DNA of 64,000 nt from CALGLS01 sp965222105 (GTDB lineage Bacteria; Bacteroidota; Bacteroidia; Chitinophagales; Saprospiraceae), in assembly GCA_965222105.1 (NCBI GenBank), contig CBDCTQ010000008.1, forward strand, positions 6,014 through 70,013, written 5' to 3'. This document shows positions 8,935 to 17,986 of this stretch, piece after piece. A program made the translations under genes and the position numbers. Each line of letters starts with the position of its first letter. Position 1 is the first letter of the stretch. The notes under the pieces are model-generated. The model made no database searches. It was not told where the DNA came from and worked only from the letters and a program-made list of their open reading frames with translations.

Positions 8935-10947
8935 TCAAGGCTTCAAATGCCCATCCAGCCATTCAAAAAATACCCGCTGCCAAAGGATCCCGTTCTGAGG
9001 TTTAAGAACCCAATGCCCTTCGTTGGGGAAATACAGAAACCGGCTCGGTATCCCTTGCAGTTGTGCGGCCTGGAAAGCCTGCATCCCCTCCGCTTCCGGC
9101 ACCCTAAAATCTTTACCGCCGTGGATCACCAGAATCGGAGTGTCCCAATTGCCTACAAAATTATGAGGTGAATCAGTTAGGTAGGATTCCGGAACCTCTT
9201 TTTGCCAAAATGGCCCTTTCAAATCCCAGTTGGCGAAAAACATCTCTTCGGTGGTGCCATACCAGCTCACCAGGTTGTACAGCCCGGCATGAGAAATGAA
9301 TGTTTTGAATCGCTCCTGGTGGTTGCCGGCCAGCCAATACACGGAGTACCCGCCAAAGCTGGCTCCTACGGCCCCCAGCCTGTTTTCGTCGATGTAGGGT
9401 TCTTTCTTGGCATCGTCGATGGCTGTCAGCAGATCGGTCATGGCCTGCCCGCCCCAGTCGCCGCTGATCTGTTCGTTCCATTCCTGCCCAAATGAAGGTA
9501 GCCCTCTGCGGTTGGGTGCCACCACGATGTAGTCATTGGCGGCCATCATCTGAAAATTCCAGCGGTACGACCAAAACTGACTGACCGTCGACTGTGGGCC
9601 GCCCTGACAATACAGCAGCGCAGGATACTTCTTGTTGGGATCGAAATCGGGAGGGTAGATCATCCAGACCAGCATGTCTTTTCCATCCGTTGTTTTTACC
9701 CACCGCTCTTTGACCTCGCCCATTTTAACGGTACTCAGCAGCCCTCTGTTGATACTTGTCAGTTGGCGGGCCGTTCCGTTTTGCGAATCTACCCGATACA
9801 GCTCGTGAGGCATCGACATAGATGCCCGACTCGCAATGAGGTGGCCGCCATTGGGAACGAACCCATAGTAGTTGTGCTGGCCCCTGGTGATTTGTCGAAC
9901 CTGCCGGGTGTCCACCTCCAATGCAAACAACTGATAGGTACCTTTGGTAGCGGCGGTGAAATAGACCGTTTTACCATCCGGTGAATACTTCGGTGAACTG
10001 GCACTAAGGTCTTGGCCTTCTGTTAGTTCCAGCTTTTTATTAGACAAAAGGTCGAGCCAAAATATGCGGTTACGATCTGCCTCGTATCCCTCTCTTTTCA
10101 TACTGCTCCAGATCATCGATTTACCGTCGGGCGCGAACACCGGAGCAATATCGTATCCATTCATACCTTTGGTCAGGTTGGTCGTCACGCCCGTTTCGAT
10201 TTCGTAAAGGTAAATGTCGGTGTTGGTGCTTTCCGCAAAATCCCTGCCCTTCAACTTCTTACAGGTGTAGGCGATGAACTTCCCATCGGGGCTGAAAGCG
10301 ATCTGTTCCATCCCGCCGAAGGGGTTGACGGGCGAATCGTAGGCGCCATCCATAATGTTGACCGGCTCGGGGGCCAGTTGTCCGTTGCGGTAGCCTATCC
10401 AATGAATCTGACTGTATTTGTAATCGTGCCAATGGTCCCAGTGGCGATACATCAGATCATCGATGATCCGGGCGTCGGCTTTGGGGAGGTCGCCGTATTT
10501 TTCATTGGGGGCGAGGTCGTATTTTACGTCGGTGATGAACAGTAGTTTATCGCCGGAGGGAGCATAGGCAAAGCCGTTCATGGACTGCTCCGAGAGGACT
10601 TTTATGTTGTTGCCTTCCAGGTCCATTTCATGGAGGAAACCATTTTTCAGGAATCCGATGCGTTTGCCGTCAGGCGAAAAACGGGCATTGTGCTCGCTTT
10701 CCGGCGTATGGGTGAGCCGGACGGGATTGCCATTGGAAGTCGACTTCAAAAACAGATCTGTCGAACCGGAATTGGCCACCTTGTCGTAATAGCGGATGCC
10801 ATAAACCATCTGTTTTCCATCAGGGGATACGTCCTGAAGGGACACCCTTCCGAATTGCCACAGCAGCTCGGGGGTCAGCCGCTTGCTTTGCGCAAAAAGG
10901 ATAGTGGTCATCAATATCAAACAGATCGTACCTATTGTATTTTTCAT
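8935..10947 (-). CDS. S9 family serine peptidase (prolyl oligopeptidase/acylaminoacyl peptidase type)
   Basis: This 670-residue exported peptidase begins with a signal peptide (MKNTIGTICLILMTTILFAQ). Residues ~30-390 carry WD40/PD40-like beta-propeller repeats with the recurring word SPDGK (e.g. DVSPDGKQMVYG, FSPDGKFIAYT, YSPDGKTVYFT). The C-terminal alpha/beta-hydrolase has Ser530 in GASFGGYS, Asp613 in HGGKDFRVP and His645 in NEGHW, the S9C triad. It should cleave short peptides in the periplasm, the propeller excluding large substrates. The gene is monocistronic, with an intergenic repeat on either side. The exact substrate cannot be read from the sequence. Confidence 0.92.
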   Translation of the reverse strand: MKNTIGTICLILMTTILFAQSKRLTPELLWQFGRVSLQDVSPDGKQMVYGIRYYDKVANSGSTDLFLKSTSNGNPVRLTHTPESEHNARFSPDGKRIGFLKNGFLHEMDLEGNNIKVLSEQSMNGFAYAPSGDKLLFITDVKYDLAPNEKYGDLPKADARIIDDLMYRHWDHWHDYKYSQIHWIGYRNGQLAPEPVNIMDGAYDSPVNPFGGMEQIAFSPDGKFIAYTCKKLKGRDFAESTNTDIYLYEIETGVTTNLTKGMNGYDIAPVFAPDGKSMIWSSMKREGYEADRNRIFWLDLLSNKKLELTEGQDLSASSPKYSPDGKTVYFTAATKGTYQLFALEVDTRQVRQITRGQHNYYGFVPNGGHLIASRASMSMPHELYRVDSQNGTARQLTSINRGLLSTVKMGEVKERWVKTTDGKDMLVWMIYPPDFDPNKKYPALLYCQGGPQSTVSQFWSYRWNFQMMAANDYIVVAPNRRGLPSFGQEWNEQISGDWGGQAMTDLLTAIDDAKKEPYIDENRLGAVGASFGGYSVYWLAGNHQERFKTFISHAGLYNLVSWYGTTEEMFFANWDLKGPFWQKEVPESYLTDSPHNFVGNWDTPILVIHGGKDFRVPEAEGMQAFQAAQLQGIPSRFLYFPNEGHWVLKPQNGILWQRVFFEWLDGHLKP

Positions 10948-11031
10948 AATTCGGTATTTTAATGAGCCGCTAAATTAAATAAATCCGGGGGCTTTCTTAC
11001 CTTTCGGAAAAAAGGGGGGGGGATGTAAGAT

Positions 11032-11172
11032 CAAGTTCAAGAGAAAAGTTTAAAGTTCAAAGAGTGCGGCGGTTGGCTTTTAGTAGTTTCTATGATAATT
11101 CCAATTTTCAACCAGCACTTGATTTGGCCTTGTGCAAATGGTTTTGATCTTGATTCTTGAACTTGATTCTGG
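11032..11172. repeat. Intergenic repeat, copy 2, with inverted end
   Basis: TCAAGTTCAAGAG near 11033 and ATTCTTGAACTTGATTCTGG near 11152-11171 are inverted copies flanking about 105 bases. The left end matches the 8761-8803 repeat. The right end overlaps the extended upstream frame of tag, which supports starting tag at 11199. Confidence 0.4.
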
Positions 11173-11198
11173 TTATAAACCGCTACAACCAACAACAA

Positions 11199-11786
11199 AT
11201 GCCAAAACAAAAAAAACGCTGTGGATGGGGCACTCACCCCGACATTTATGTGACCTACCACGACGAAGAATGGGGTGTACCCGTCAGCGATGATCGCCAA
11301 CTCTTTGAAATGCTACTCCTGGAAGGGGCTCAGGCCGGGTTGAGTTGGTTGACCGTTTTACAAAAGCGGGAAAATTACCGAAAGGCATTCAACCAGTTTG
11401 ACCCAAAAAAAATAGCCCGGTACACAGACGCTAAAAAAGTCCGGCTGCTGCAAAATCCCGGTATCATCCGCAACCGGTTGAAAGTAAATGCGGCGGTAGT
11501 GAATGCCCGGGCCTTTTTGAAGGTGGTCGAAGAGTTTGGCAGTTTCGATGCGTATATATGGTCCTTTGTAAATGGCAAGACTATTGTCAACAAATTCAAA
11601 AACTTAGGCGACGTACCAGCCAGCACCCCGGAAAGCGATGCCATGTCGAAGGACCTTAAAAAGCGGGGATTCAAATTCGTCGGATCGACCATTTGCTATG
11701 CTTTTATGCAAGCCACCGGAATGGTCAACGACCATACCACCGATTGTTTTAGATACAAAGAAGTGAAAAAACTGGCTAGAAAATGA
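11199..11786 (+). CDS. tag: DNA-3-methyladenine glycosylase I
   Basis: The enzyme removes 3-methyladenine (alkylation damage) from DNA as the first step of base excision repair. The 195-residue protein from this ATG shows the Tag signature: CGWGTHPDIYVTYHDEEWG at the N-terminus (zinc Cys plus substrate-contacting Tyr/Glu), FEMLLLEGAQAGLSWLTVLQKR, and the C-terminal zinc-site element GMVNDHTTDCFRY. The helix-hairpin-helix-type segment FKNLGDVPASTPESDAMSKD is present. An upstream ATG at 11157 would add 14 residues without family similarity and lies in a repeat. A single gene between repeats and the ATPase locus. Confidence 0.95.
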   Translation: MPKQKKRCGWGTHPDIYVTYHDEEWGVPVSDDRQLFEMLLLEGAQAGLSWLTVLQKRENYRKAFNQFDPKKIARYTDAKKVRLLQNPGIIRNRLKVNAAVVNARAFLKVVEEFGSFDAYIWSFVNGKTIVNKFKNLGDVPASTPESDAMSKDLKKRGFKFVGSTICYAFMQATGMVNDHTTDCFRYKEVKKLARK

Positions 11787-11933
11787 CCTCTTCGTTCTGT
11801 TGAGATTTCCGGCCTCTTCCTGGTTTTGCGGCCTTTTACTCCTGGTATTTCTCCTTTTTTCTGCTCTTTTCCGCTTAAAATGGTCGAAAATCGCCTTTAT
11901 TTCCACAATTAACAGCAGTTTAACAATAAAAAC

Positions 11934-11952
11934 ATTGTCAAATTTTGACAAT
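11934..11952. promoter_or_regulatory. Palindromic operator overlapping the -33 box
   Basis: ATTGTCAAA (11934-11942) and TTTGACAAT (11944-11952) form a perfect 9-bp inverted repeat with a one-base centre. It overlaps the TTTG -33 box of the promoter serving the ATPase pair, so a dimeric regulator binding here would block RNA polymerase. The regulator is not identified. Confidence 0.5.
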
Positions 11953-11975
11953 CCAATTGTTGTTAAGTAGCTTTG
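11944..11975 (+). promoter_or_regulatory. Promoter of the ATPase pair
   Basis: TTTG (11944-11947), a 20-base spacer and TAGCTTTG (11968-11975) match the Bacteroidota consensus exactly. Transcription should start near 11982, a few bases before the ATG at 11993, so the mRNA would be almost leaderless. Confidence 0.75.
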
Positions 11976-11992
11976 TGTCAAACAAATCATCC

Positions 11993-13141
11993 ATGAGAAA
12001 TATCGTAGGACAAACGCCCAGGGGCAATGACTTTTATCCCAGGGACATGGTCATCAACAAGATATACCGGCGCCTCGATGCCGGCAGTCACATCTTCCTC
12101 TCTGCTCCCCGTCGGGCAGGTAAGACTTCCATCATGCGCTATATGGAAGAGTTTCCCCTAAAGGGATATGCCTTTGTATACATCAATGTGGAAGACGTCG
12201 AAGACTCTGAAGATTACTTCCGCTCTCTGTCGGAGGCACTGCTCAACAGCCATGCCGTTACCAAAATGATGAAGGCTTCCAAAAAAACCCAAAGCCTATT
12301 TGAAGAATTCGCCGACCACATCAAAAGCATCAAGGTTTGGAACATCGAGATCGAAACCCAGTCGAAGGAACAGCCCAAATACAGCCGTGAATTTGAAAAA
12401 CTGATGAGTGAACTGGACACCAAGTCATTCACCATCGTCATGCTGATTGACGAATTTCCGGTAACGGTAGAACAGATCGAAAAGAAACACGACATCGACG
12501 AAGCCCGCCGGTTTCTGCACATCAACCGAAGCATCCGCCAACGGGCCAAACGCGGTATACAATTTCTGTACACCGGCTCCATTGGCCTGCCCAACATCGC
12601 CCGCAAGATGAACGCCACTGCCACCATCAATGACCTCAACGTGGTGGAGGTGCCCCCGCTGAGCAAAAAGGAAGCAGCTGATTTTATCCGTCGATTGTTC
12701 AAACACTATAAGGTAAAACACGAAAGAGGAGTAGTCAACTACATCCTGGAAAAGTTGCGTTGGCTGATGCCGTTTTTCATCCAGTTGGTCGTGCAAATGC
12801 TGATCGACGAATTTGAAATATCCGGCCAGCCGACCAACCGGATTATGGTCGATAAAGTATTCGATAAAGCCAGCAACCACCGAAACAATATCTATTTCGA
12901 AAATTACTACAGCCGGCTCAACAAGTCACTTGTAAAAGAAGAAAGCGTTCTCGCAAAAGAGATCCTCTCAAAGATTGCCATCGAAAATGAAATACCGCTG
13001 GATGCCTTCAAAGGAGTGCCCGATGCAACAGCCGTGTTGGAAATCCTGCAATTCGACGGATACATAAACGACAACGGAAACTCCTATAAATTCAACTCTC
13101 CCATCCTGCAAAACTGGTGGAAGAAGTATGCTATAGACTAG
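11993..13141 (+). CDS. P-loop ATPase, archaeal-ATPase-like (ATP-binding protein)
   Basis: The 382-residue protein has a Walker A motif LSAPRRAGKTS (Lys44) and Walker B IVMLIDEFP (Asp153, Glu154). A sensor-like TGSIGL and a C-terminal winged-helix-like region (about 290-380, ending SPILQNWWKKY) follow. This layout is that of the archaeal-type AAA family found as orphan genes in many Bacteroidota; the biological role is unknown. An upstream start at 11945 would overlap the promoter, so the ATG at 11993 is chosen. Transcription is probably controlled through the palindrome at 11934-11952. The next gene, 119 bases downstream, encodes another P-loop ATPase; the two may work together. Confidence 0.75.
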   Translation: MRNIVGQTPRGNDFYPRDMVINKIYRRLDAGSHIFLSAPRRAGKTSIMRYMEEFPLKGYAFVYINVEDVEDSEDYFRSLSEALLNSHAVTKMMKASKKTQSLFEEFADHIKSIKVWNIEIETQSKEQPKYSREFEKLMSELDTKSFTIVMLIDEFPVTVEQIEKKHDIDEARRFLHINRSIRQRAKRGIQFLYTGSIGLPNIARKMNATATINDLNVVEVPPLSKKEAADFIRRLFKHYKVKHERGVVNYILEKLRWLMPFFIQLVVQMLIDEFEISGQPTNRIMVDKVFDKASNHRNNIYFENYYSRLNKSLVKEESVLAKEILSKIAIENEIPLDAFKGVPDATAVLEILQFDGYINDNGNSYKFNSPILQNWWKKYAID

Positions 13142-13260
13142 TAATGCCGAAATTGATGAAGCTCAACAACTGGCTTCTCAAAAACAAGGGTAGCAGCACC
13201 ACTTTGTCTAAGCATGAAAAATGTTTACCCCCGATTTGCATCAAATAATTCCACGATTCC

Positions 13261-15501
13261 ATGTCAAAAAAAACGGTAGCCTCTATTTACAATCCCAAAA
13301 ATCAATCGCCCGGTGAGTTGATTGAGCATTTCATCGTACGCAAAAGACTGTTTGAAAAGTTATTTGCCGATATCAAATCGGCCAAGATGACCTATCCCGA
13401 ACAGCACTACCTGCTAGAGGGTAAATGCGGCATGGGCAAAACCACCCTTCTGCTTCGGCTGGCCTACGCCGTCGAAAACGATCCCGAACTCAGTCAATGG
13501 TTGATCCCCATCAATTTCAATGAGGAAGAGTACAGCATTCGCAAATTGTTCCGCTTCTGGGAACGCCTACTCCAGATGTTGGCCGACAAGGAGCCCCATT
13601 GGCACGACCTGTCAAACCAGATGGAGCAATTGTCGAAACAACACCCCACCGATGACGAGTACGAAAGAGCTCTTTTCGAGTTACTAACAACAATCTTACA
13701 AAAACACGGCAAAAAAGTATTGCTCTTCATCGACAATTTTGGGGATATGTTCCAAAAATTTACCGACCTGGAAGCACACCGCTTGCGCAAAATACTACAG
13801 TCATCCGCTGACCTACGCATTATTGCCGCCTCCTCCGTTGTGCTGGAAGCCTTTTATCAATACAACCACCCGTTTTATGAGTTTTTCAAAGTGGAGCGAC
13901 TCGAAGGACTGGACACCGAGCAAACCAAACAACTTCTGCTCCAACTCGGAAAACTCTACCGCCAAAACGCCATCGACGATTTGGTGGCCAACCAGCCCGG
14001 TCGCATCGAAGCCCTGCGGCGACTGACGGGTGGGGTTACCAGAACCATCATCCTGCTGTTCGAGATATTCGCCGACGACCACAACGGCAACAGCTTCATC
14101 GACCTCGAAAAGGTGCTCGACCGGGTAACACCCCTGTACAAACACCGAATGGACGACCTCTCCCCTCCCCAACAGGAAGTGGTCGAAACCATCGCACTCA
14201 ACTGGGACGCCATCAGCGTAAGAGAAATACAACAACAAACCCGAATAGAGAGCAAGCTCATCTCCGCCCTCCTCCAGCAACTCACCAAACACGAGATCGT
14301 CACCAAGATAAAGACCCACACTAAAAACCACCTTTACCAGATCAGCGAACGCTTTTTCAACATCTGGTACCTGATGCGAAACGGGCGCAACTCCCACCGT
14401 CAAAAGGTACTGTGGCTGGTACGCTTCCTCGAACAATGGTGCAATGCCAGCGAAATTGAAGCCCGCACCCAACAACATATCGACCAACTCCAAAAGGGTA
14501 ATTACCATCCCCACGGCGCCATTATGCTCTCCGAAGCACTGGCCCTTACCCACCACTTGAGCAGCCAGAACCAACACCGTCTGCTGGGAGCCACCCGCCA
14601 TTTTTTAGAACAAACCAACAAGGGGGCCCCACTCATTCAGTCGGACATCGAACTAATGGAACGGGCCACCTACGCCGTCCAACAAAAAAACTACAACCTG
14701 GCACTCAACTGCCTGATGAAAATGAAAGACAAAAACGATTTCGCCATAGGATGGACCTACCACAATGGAAAAAGGGATTTCGATAAGGCTGAAAAACACT
14801 ACCGGCGAGCAGCAAGACAAGGGCATCCGGCTGCTCTCAACAACCTGGGAGTGTTGTACGAACGCATCCACGGCAAACCCAAAAAAGCAGAATCCTTCTA
14901 CAAAAAGGCAGCCGACCATCAACTACCCGACGCACTGTACAACCTGGGGCTTTTTTACAAAAACCAAAAACAGGATTTTGCGAAAGCAGAGCAGTGCTAC
15001 CTCGAAGCCATCAAAAATAAACCGGATAAGGACATACTTTTTAATCTGGCCAACCTCTACGCCAATCACCTCCACCAACCCGACGATGCCATCGCCTATT
15101 ACAAAGCCGCCATCGCAAAAGGACAAATGCAGGCCATGAGCAATCTGGCCTACCTCTACCTGGAAGAATACCAGTCTGTCGATGAGGCTACTCACTATTT
15201 CAAAATGGCCATCGAAAACGGTTTGCTCTATTCAGATGACTTCATCACCATCTGTGAAGAATACCCCGTCAACTTCCATTTCCTGTACCTAATGGCAGCT
15301 GGAGAAAGCGAATTCCTGTATCGGCATTTTAACACTGATCAGGCCGGGAAAAAAAGGTTGAAAGACCGACTTAAACCTATTTACTATACGGCTCTTTATT
15401 TTTTGAAAGATGATTATCCGGCTGAATGGCTCCGCATGGGGGATGAGCTAGAGGAAACTGTTATGGAATTGGTGGATAGGGTTCGGAAAATGGGGGAATG
15501 A
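13261..15501 (+). CDS. P-loop NTPase with winged-helix and Sel1/TPR repeats
   Basis: The 746-residue protein starts with an ATPase domain: Walker A EGKCGMGKTTLL (Lys60), and a Walker B-like VLLFIDNFGD in which Asp158 is followed by Asn rather than Glu. A winged-helix region follows (about 300-380; QQQTRIESKLISALLQQL, YQISERFFNIWYLMR). The C-terminal third (about 480-680) holds Sel1/TPR-like repeats (KAEKHYRRAARQGHPAALNN, KAESFYKKAADHQLPDALYN). The order NTPase-wHH-helical repeats is that of STAND-type signalling NTPases, so a sensor role in regulation or defence is possible, but this is inference. The gene shares strand and probably promoter with the ATPase before it. Confidence 0.75.
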   Translation: MSKKTVASIYNPKNQSPGELIEHFIVRKRLFEKLFADIKSAKMTYPEQHYLLEGKCGMGKTTLLLRLAYAVENDPELSQWLIPINFNEEEYSIRKLFRFWERLLQMLADKEPHWHDLSNQMEQLSKQHPTDDEYERALFELLTTILQKHGKKVLLFIDNFGDMFQKFTDLEAHRLRKILQSSADLRIIAASSVVLEAFYQYNHPFYEFFKVERLEGLDTEQTKQLLLQLGKLYRQNAIDDLVANQPGRIEALRRLTGGVTRTIILLFEIFADDHNGNSFIDLEKVLDRVTPLYKHRMDDLSPPQQEVVETIALNWDAISVREIQQQTRIESKLISALLQQLTKHEIVTKIKTHTKNHLYQISERFFNIWYLMRNGRNSHRQKVLWLVRFLEQWCNASEIEARTQQHIDQLQKGNYHPHGAIMLSEALALTHHLSSQNQHRLLGATRHFLEQTNKGAPLIQSDIELMERATYAVQQKNYNLALNCLMKMKDKNDFAIGWTYHNGKRDFDKAEKHYRRAARQGHPAALNNLGVLYERIHGKPKKAESFYKKAADHQLPDALYNLGLFYKNQKQDFAKAEQCYLEAIKNKPDKDILFNLANLYANHLHQPDDAIAYYKAAIAKGQMQAMSNLAYLYLEEYQSVDEATHYFKMAIENGLLYSDDFITICEEYPVNFHFLYLMAAGESEFLYRHFNTDQAGKKRLKDRLKPIYYTALYFLKDDYPAEWLRMGDELEETVMELVDRVRKMGE

Positions 15502-15626
15502 TGGTGTCAAGGGGAGCATCGCTATGCGCCGCGTTGGTTTGGGGCGTTTCCTACCATTAGGTCAAGGGTGGGTGCCAAATTGTATCGGCAAAAATTATTC
15601 AGAGCTATTCCCCCGACCGTTTAATC

Positions 15627-15857
15627 TTACGCCCGCTTCCTTTTCTTATTCACCGGCTGGGCAACCGGTTCTTCTGCTTCCTCATGGAGCCATTCTTTGA
15701 CCACATCGGGCAAAATGTCCTTGACAGAAGCATCGCTACCGGAGAAATAAAACAAGCCGCCCAGGACAGCAACGTGAAAAAATACGGTAAAACAAATCGC
15801 TTTGAAGCGGTTGAGACGGGCTGATCTTTCAAAACGCGGATTGGTGGTCATGGCCAA
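15627..15857 (-). CDS. Small single-span membrane protein, 76 aa
   Basis: Unknown family. A basic N-terminus (RFERSARLNRFKA) is followed by one transmembrane helix (ICFTVFFHVAVLGGLFYF, about residues 21-38), an amphipathic acidic segment (VKDILPDVVKEWLHEEAEEP) and a basic tail (NKKRKRA). The HVAVL-type helix resembles the N-terminal anchor of TonB-like proteins, but no TonB box or C-terminal domain is present. The true start may be the second Met (MTTNPRF, 15851). Isolated between the NTPase gene and a divergent lipoprotein. Confidence 0.5.
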   Translation of the reverse strand: MAMTTNPRFERSARLNRFKAICFTVFFHVAVLGGLFYFSGSDASVKDILPDVVKEWLHEEAEEPVAQPVNKKRKRA

Positions 15858-16020
15858 GGGTTTTTTATGATGGTTGGAAATGAGTTGATAAAAAACAACG
15901 ATGGTTTACAAATACAAATGTTCAAAATCCTGTAAATCCATCGTTCTGTTGTGTACTTTTGACTATAATCTCTGCCCGGGGTTTACTGACCTTTGCTAAT
16001 TTTTTGAAAAAAAACTCGAT

Positions 16021-16569
16021 ATGAAATACGCCACCCTCCTCCTTTGTAGTATTTGCTTCCTTCTGGCCGCCTGCACCGATCCAACTCCGGCTACTTCTAC
16101 GGCATCAGAAAATACGGTGAACGAACCGGCCCCCGTCAACGTGCCCATCAACCAACCCGGCCCGGATACAGCCCCCAAAGGCATCACCATGAACGACCTC
16201 CAGGCCTGGGAAAAATCGGGCCAGGTGATGGCATTCAGCAGCTTTAATACGGAGTTGAAAAAAGCCCATAAGGATGGGGCAGATTGGACAAAGTCTCCCT
16301 TACTCGTCGCGCTGCAATTTGCAGGGCCGGAGATGTCGTCGAGGGTCAAAACGGTTCGGGCAGAAAGCACCAGCGGTGGCGAGTCGTTTACCAAACTGCT
16401 GGTATACGTGGAAGAAGATGGCTACCTCGACGACTCTGTCCGTGGCCGGATGATCCTGTTGCGGATGGAATCAACCGGCCAACAATGGCAACTGACCAAA
16501 GCAACCCAGGTCTGGAAATGCTGGAAGAACCGGGGGCACGAAGATTACAGCAGCACCCCCTGCAAGTAG
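16021..16569 (+). CDS. Putative lipoprotein, 182 aa
   Basis: A signal peptide ends in the lipobox LLAAC (Cys18), so the mature protein should be lipid-anchored. A Thr/Pro-rich linker follows (about 20-55). The remainder is a compact domain with no family I can name; it includes WTKSPLLVALQFAGPEM and WQLTKATQVWKCWKNRGHED, with two Cys (KCW and PCK at the C-terminus) that could pair. No link with the converging metal-binding lipoprotein can be shown beyond adjacency. Confidence 0.65.
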   Translation: MKYATLLLCSICFLLAACTDPTPATSTASENTVNEPAPVNVPINQPGPDTAPKGITMNDLQAWEKSGQVMAFSSFNTELKKAHKDGADWTKSPLLVALQFAGPEMSSRVKTVRAESTSGGESFTKLLVYVEEDGYLDDSVRGRMILLRMESTGQQWQLTKATQVWKCWKNRGHEDYSSTPCK

Positions 16570-16607
16570 TCGGCGAATTTATTCGCCTGACTTTCCAACC
16601 AGCCCCA

Positions 16608-16889
16608 TCAATGCGTATGCCCATTCTTTGTATGCTCCGCCAGGGCCACATAATCCATCCCACATACTGGGCAGACTCCAGCCTTATCGCTGCCACTACC
16701 CTCGCAGTGCATCGGACAAACATATGCCGAGGTATGGGCAGGCGTATCGCCGTGTGCTTTGGAAGGTTCTTTAGTAATTGGCTTTTTAGAAGTGTGCGCA
16801 GGATCAACAGCCCCACCACAGGAAAGGCAACAGGCAGCTACCAGAAGCACGACTGCAAAAAGTACTTGTCGAAAGGGAATAAAGGTCAT
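16608..16889 (-). CDS. Lipoprotein with heavy-metal-binding (HMBD) domain
   Basis: The 93-residue protein has a lipoprotein-type N-terminus (LLVAACCLSCGG) and a C-terminal motif YVCPMHCEGSGSDKAGVCPV then CGMDYV. The CPMHC...CPVCGM pattern is the heavy-metal-binding domain attached to copper-transporting ATPases and CusB-like efflux adaptors. A His-rich tail (EHTKNGHTH) supports metal binding. It probably binds Cu or Zn at the cell envelope; the particular metal is unknown. Its start overlaps the GT4 gene end by 4 bases, so the two are co-transcribed although functionally unrelated. Confidence 0.75.
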   Translation of the reverse strand: MTFIPFRQVLFAVVLLVAACCLSCGGAVDPAHTSKKPITKEPSKAHGDTPAHTSAYVCPMHCEGSGSDKAGVCPVCGMDYVALAEHTKNGHTH

Positions 16890-17986
16890 TTCTTAAAAAT
16901 TTGGTTATAAAATTCAATCAATTTCTGCTCTTCCTTTTTCCAATGGAGAACGGTTTTGGCTTCGCGGGTATTTTCCTTCAGGCGGTTGTAAAGGGCCTCA
17001 TCAGTCAATAAGTATCGAATGGAGCTGGTGAGGGTTTCCATTTTAAGATCGGGGATCAGGAGGGCAATGTCGAACTGGTCGTTCAACAACCGGTATTCAG
17101 GAAAATCCATATGGATCGCCGGTACCTCGGCCTGGATATAGTCAAATGCTTTATTGGCCAGGGAGTAGTAATAGTTGAGGCCCTTATTTTCCAACAGGTT
17201 GAGACCAATCCAGGCTTTTTGGGTGACGGCCTTCAATTCATCGGGACGAAGATAGCCCAGGAATTTGATTTTGTCGGCGGTTCCATTTACCCTCACCTGC
17301 TTTCGCAAAATGGCGGATAAGTCCCCCTCTCCTGCCAGCCACAATTCAACACCTTCCAACTGGCTCATGGCCTCAACAATTTCCGGCAAGCCGCGGCCGT
17401 CGTTGAGTGCGCCCTGATACAGGATTATTTTTTTTGTAAAAACAGGCTCTTCTGTTTTCAGGGGTTGGGGCATGGGCACATTGCGGATCACCTCAAAGAA
17501 TACTCCGTACTGCTCTTTAAAAATTCCGGCCAGGCTCCGACAAACTGTATACGCCCCTCCTACTCTGGGAATGCAAAACCTGCCCACCGCCGACCAGATT
17601 TTTCTCACAGCAGGCCTATCGGTCAATTCGGGCAACCCGATAAAATATTCATGCGCATCGTATACCACTACTTGCCTTTTGAGCCCACCCATCAGCACAG
17701 CAGGCAACAAGGTATCGAGGTCGATCCCGCATACGACATCAAACCGATTCATCACCAGAAAAAAAAACAGACGTAAATTGTACTCCAGATAAAATAATTT
17801 TCCCTTCTGAAAATGACAGCGCAACCGCTTTTGCGCGAAAGCGCGCTCCTTCAATGGCAAACTGTCTTTTTTAAGCCTGCCGACCAATAACACGGTGTAC
17901 CCGTTTTGTTGCAAGCTCGTGCAAATGCGGATCATCCGCTGGTCGTAGTTGAGGTCGTTGGTGACGGTAAATACGAGACGCTTCAC
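16886..17986 (-). CDS. Glycosyltransferase family 4 (GT-B fold)
   Basis: The 366-residue enzyme opens MKRLVFTVTNDLNYDQRMIR, a frequent start of Bacteroidota GT4 enzymes. It has the N-terminal acceptor domain with YDAHEYFIGLPEL, and a C-terminal donor domain with ILYQGALNDGRGLPEIVEAM, LWLAGEGDL and a degenerate E-x7-E region (LENKGLNYYYSLANKAFDYI). It would transfer a nucleotide-activated sugar in polysaccharide or glycolipid synthesis; the sugar is not predictable. Its start overlaps the recQ end by 4 bases, indicating an operon recQ-GT4-metal lipoprotein. Confidence 0.85.
   Translation of the reverse strand: MKRLVFTVTNDLNYDQRMIRICTSLQQNGYTVLLVGRLKKDSLPLKERAFAQKRLRCHFQKGKLFYLEYNLRLFFFLVMNRFDVVCGIDLDTLLPAVLMGGLKRQVVVYDAHEYFIGLPELTDRPAVRKIWSAVGRFCIPRVGGAYTVCRSLAGIFKEQYGVFFEVIRNVPMPQPLKTEEPVFTKKIILYQGALNDGRGLPEIVEAMSQLEGVELWLAGEGDLSAILRKQVRVNGTADKIKFLGYLRPDELKAVTQKAWIGLNLLENKGLNYYYSLANKAFDYIQAEVPAIHMDFPEYRLLNDQFDIALLIPDLKMETLTSSIRYLLTDEALYNRLKENTREAKTVLHWKKEEQKLIEFYNQIFKK

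Noticed and set aside
13813..14601. 262-codon minus-strand ORF within the second NTPase gene
   Set aside because: Antisense to a gene with clear Walker motifs and repeats; composition typical of a shadow frame.
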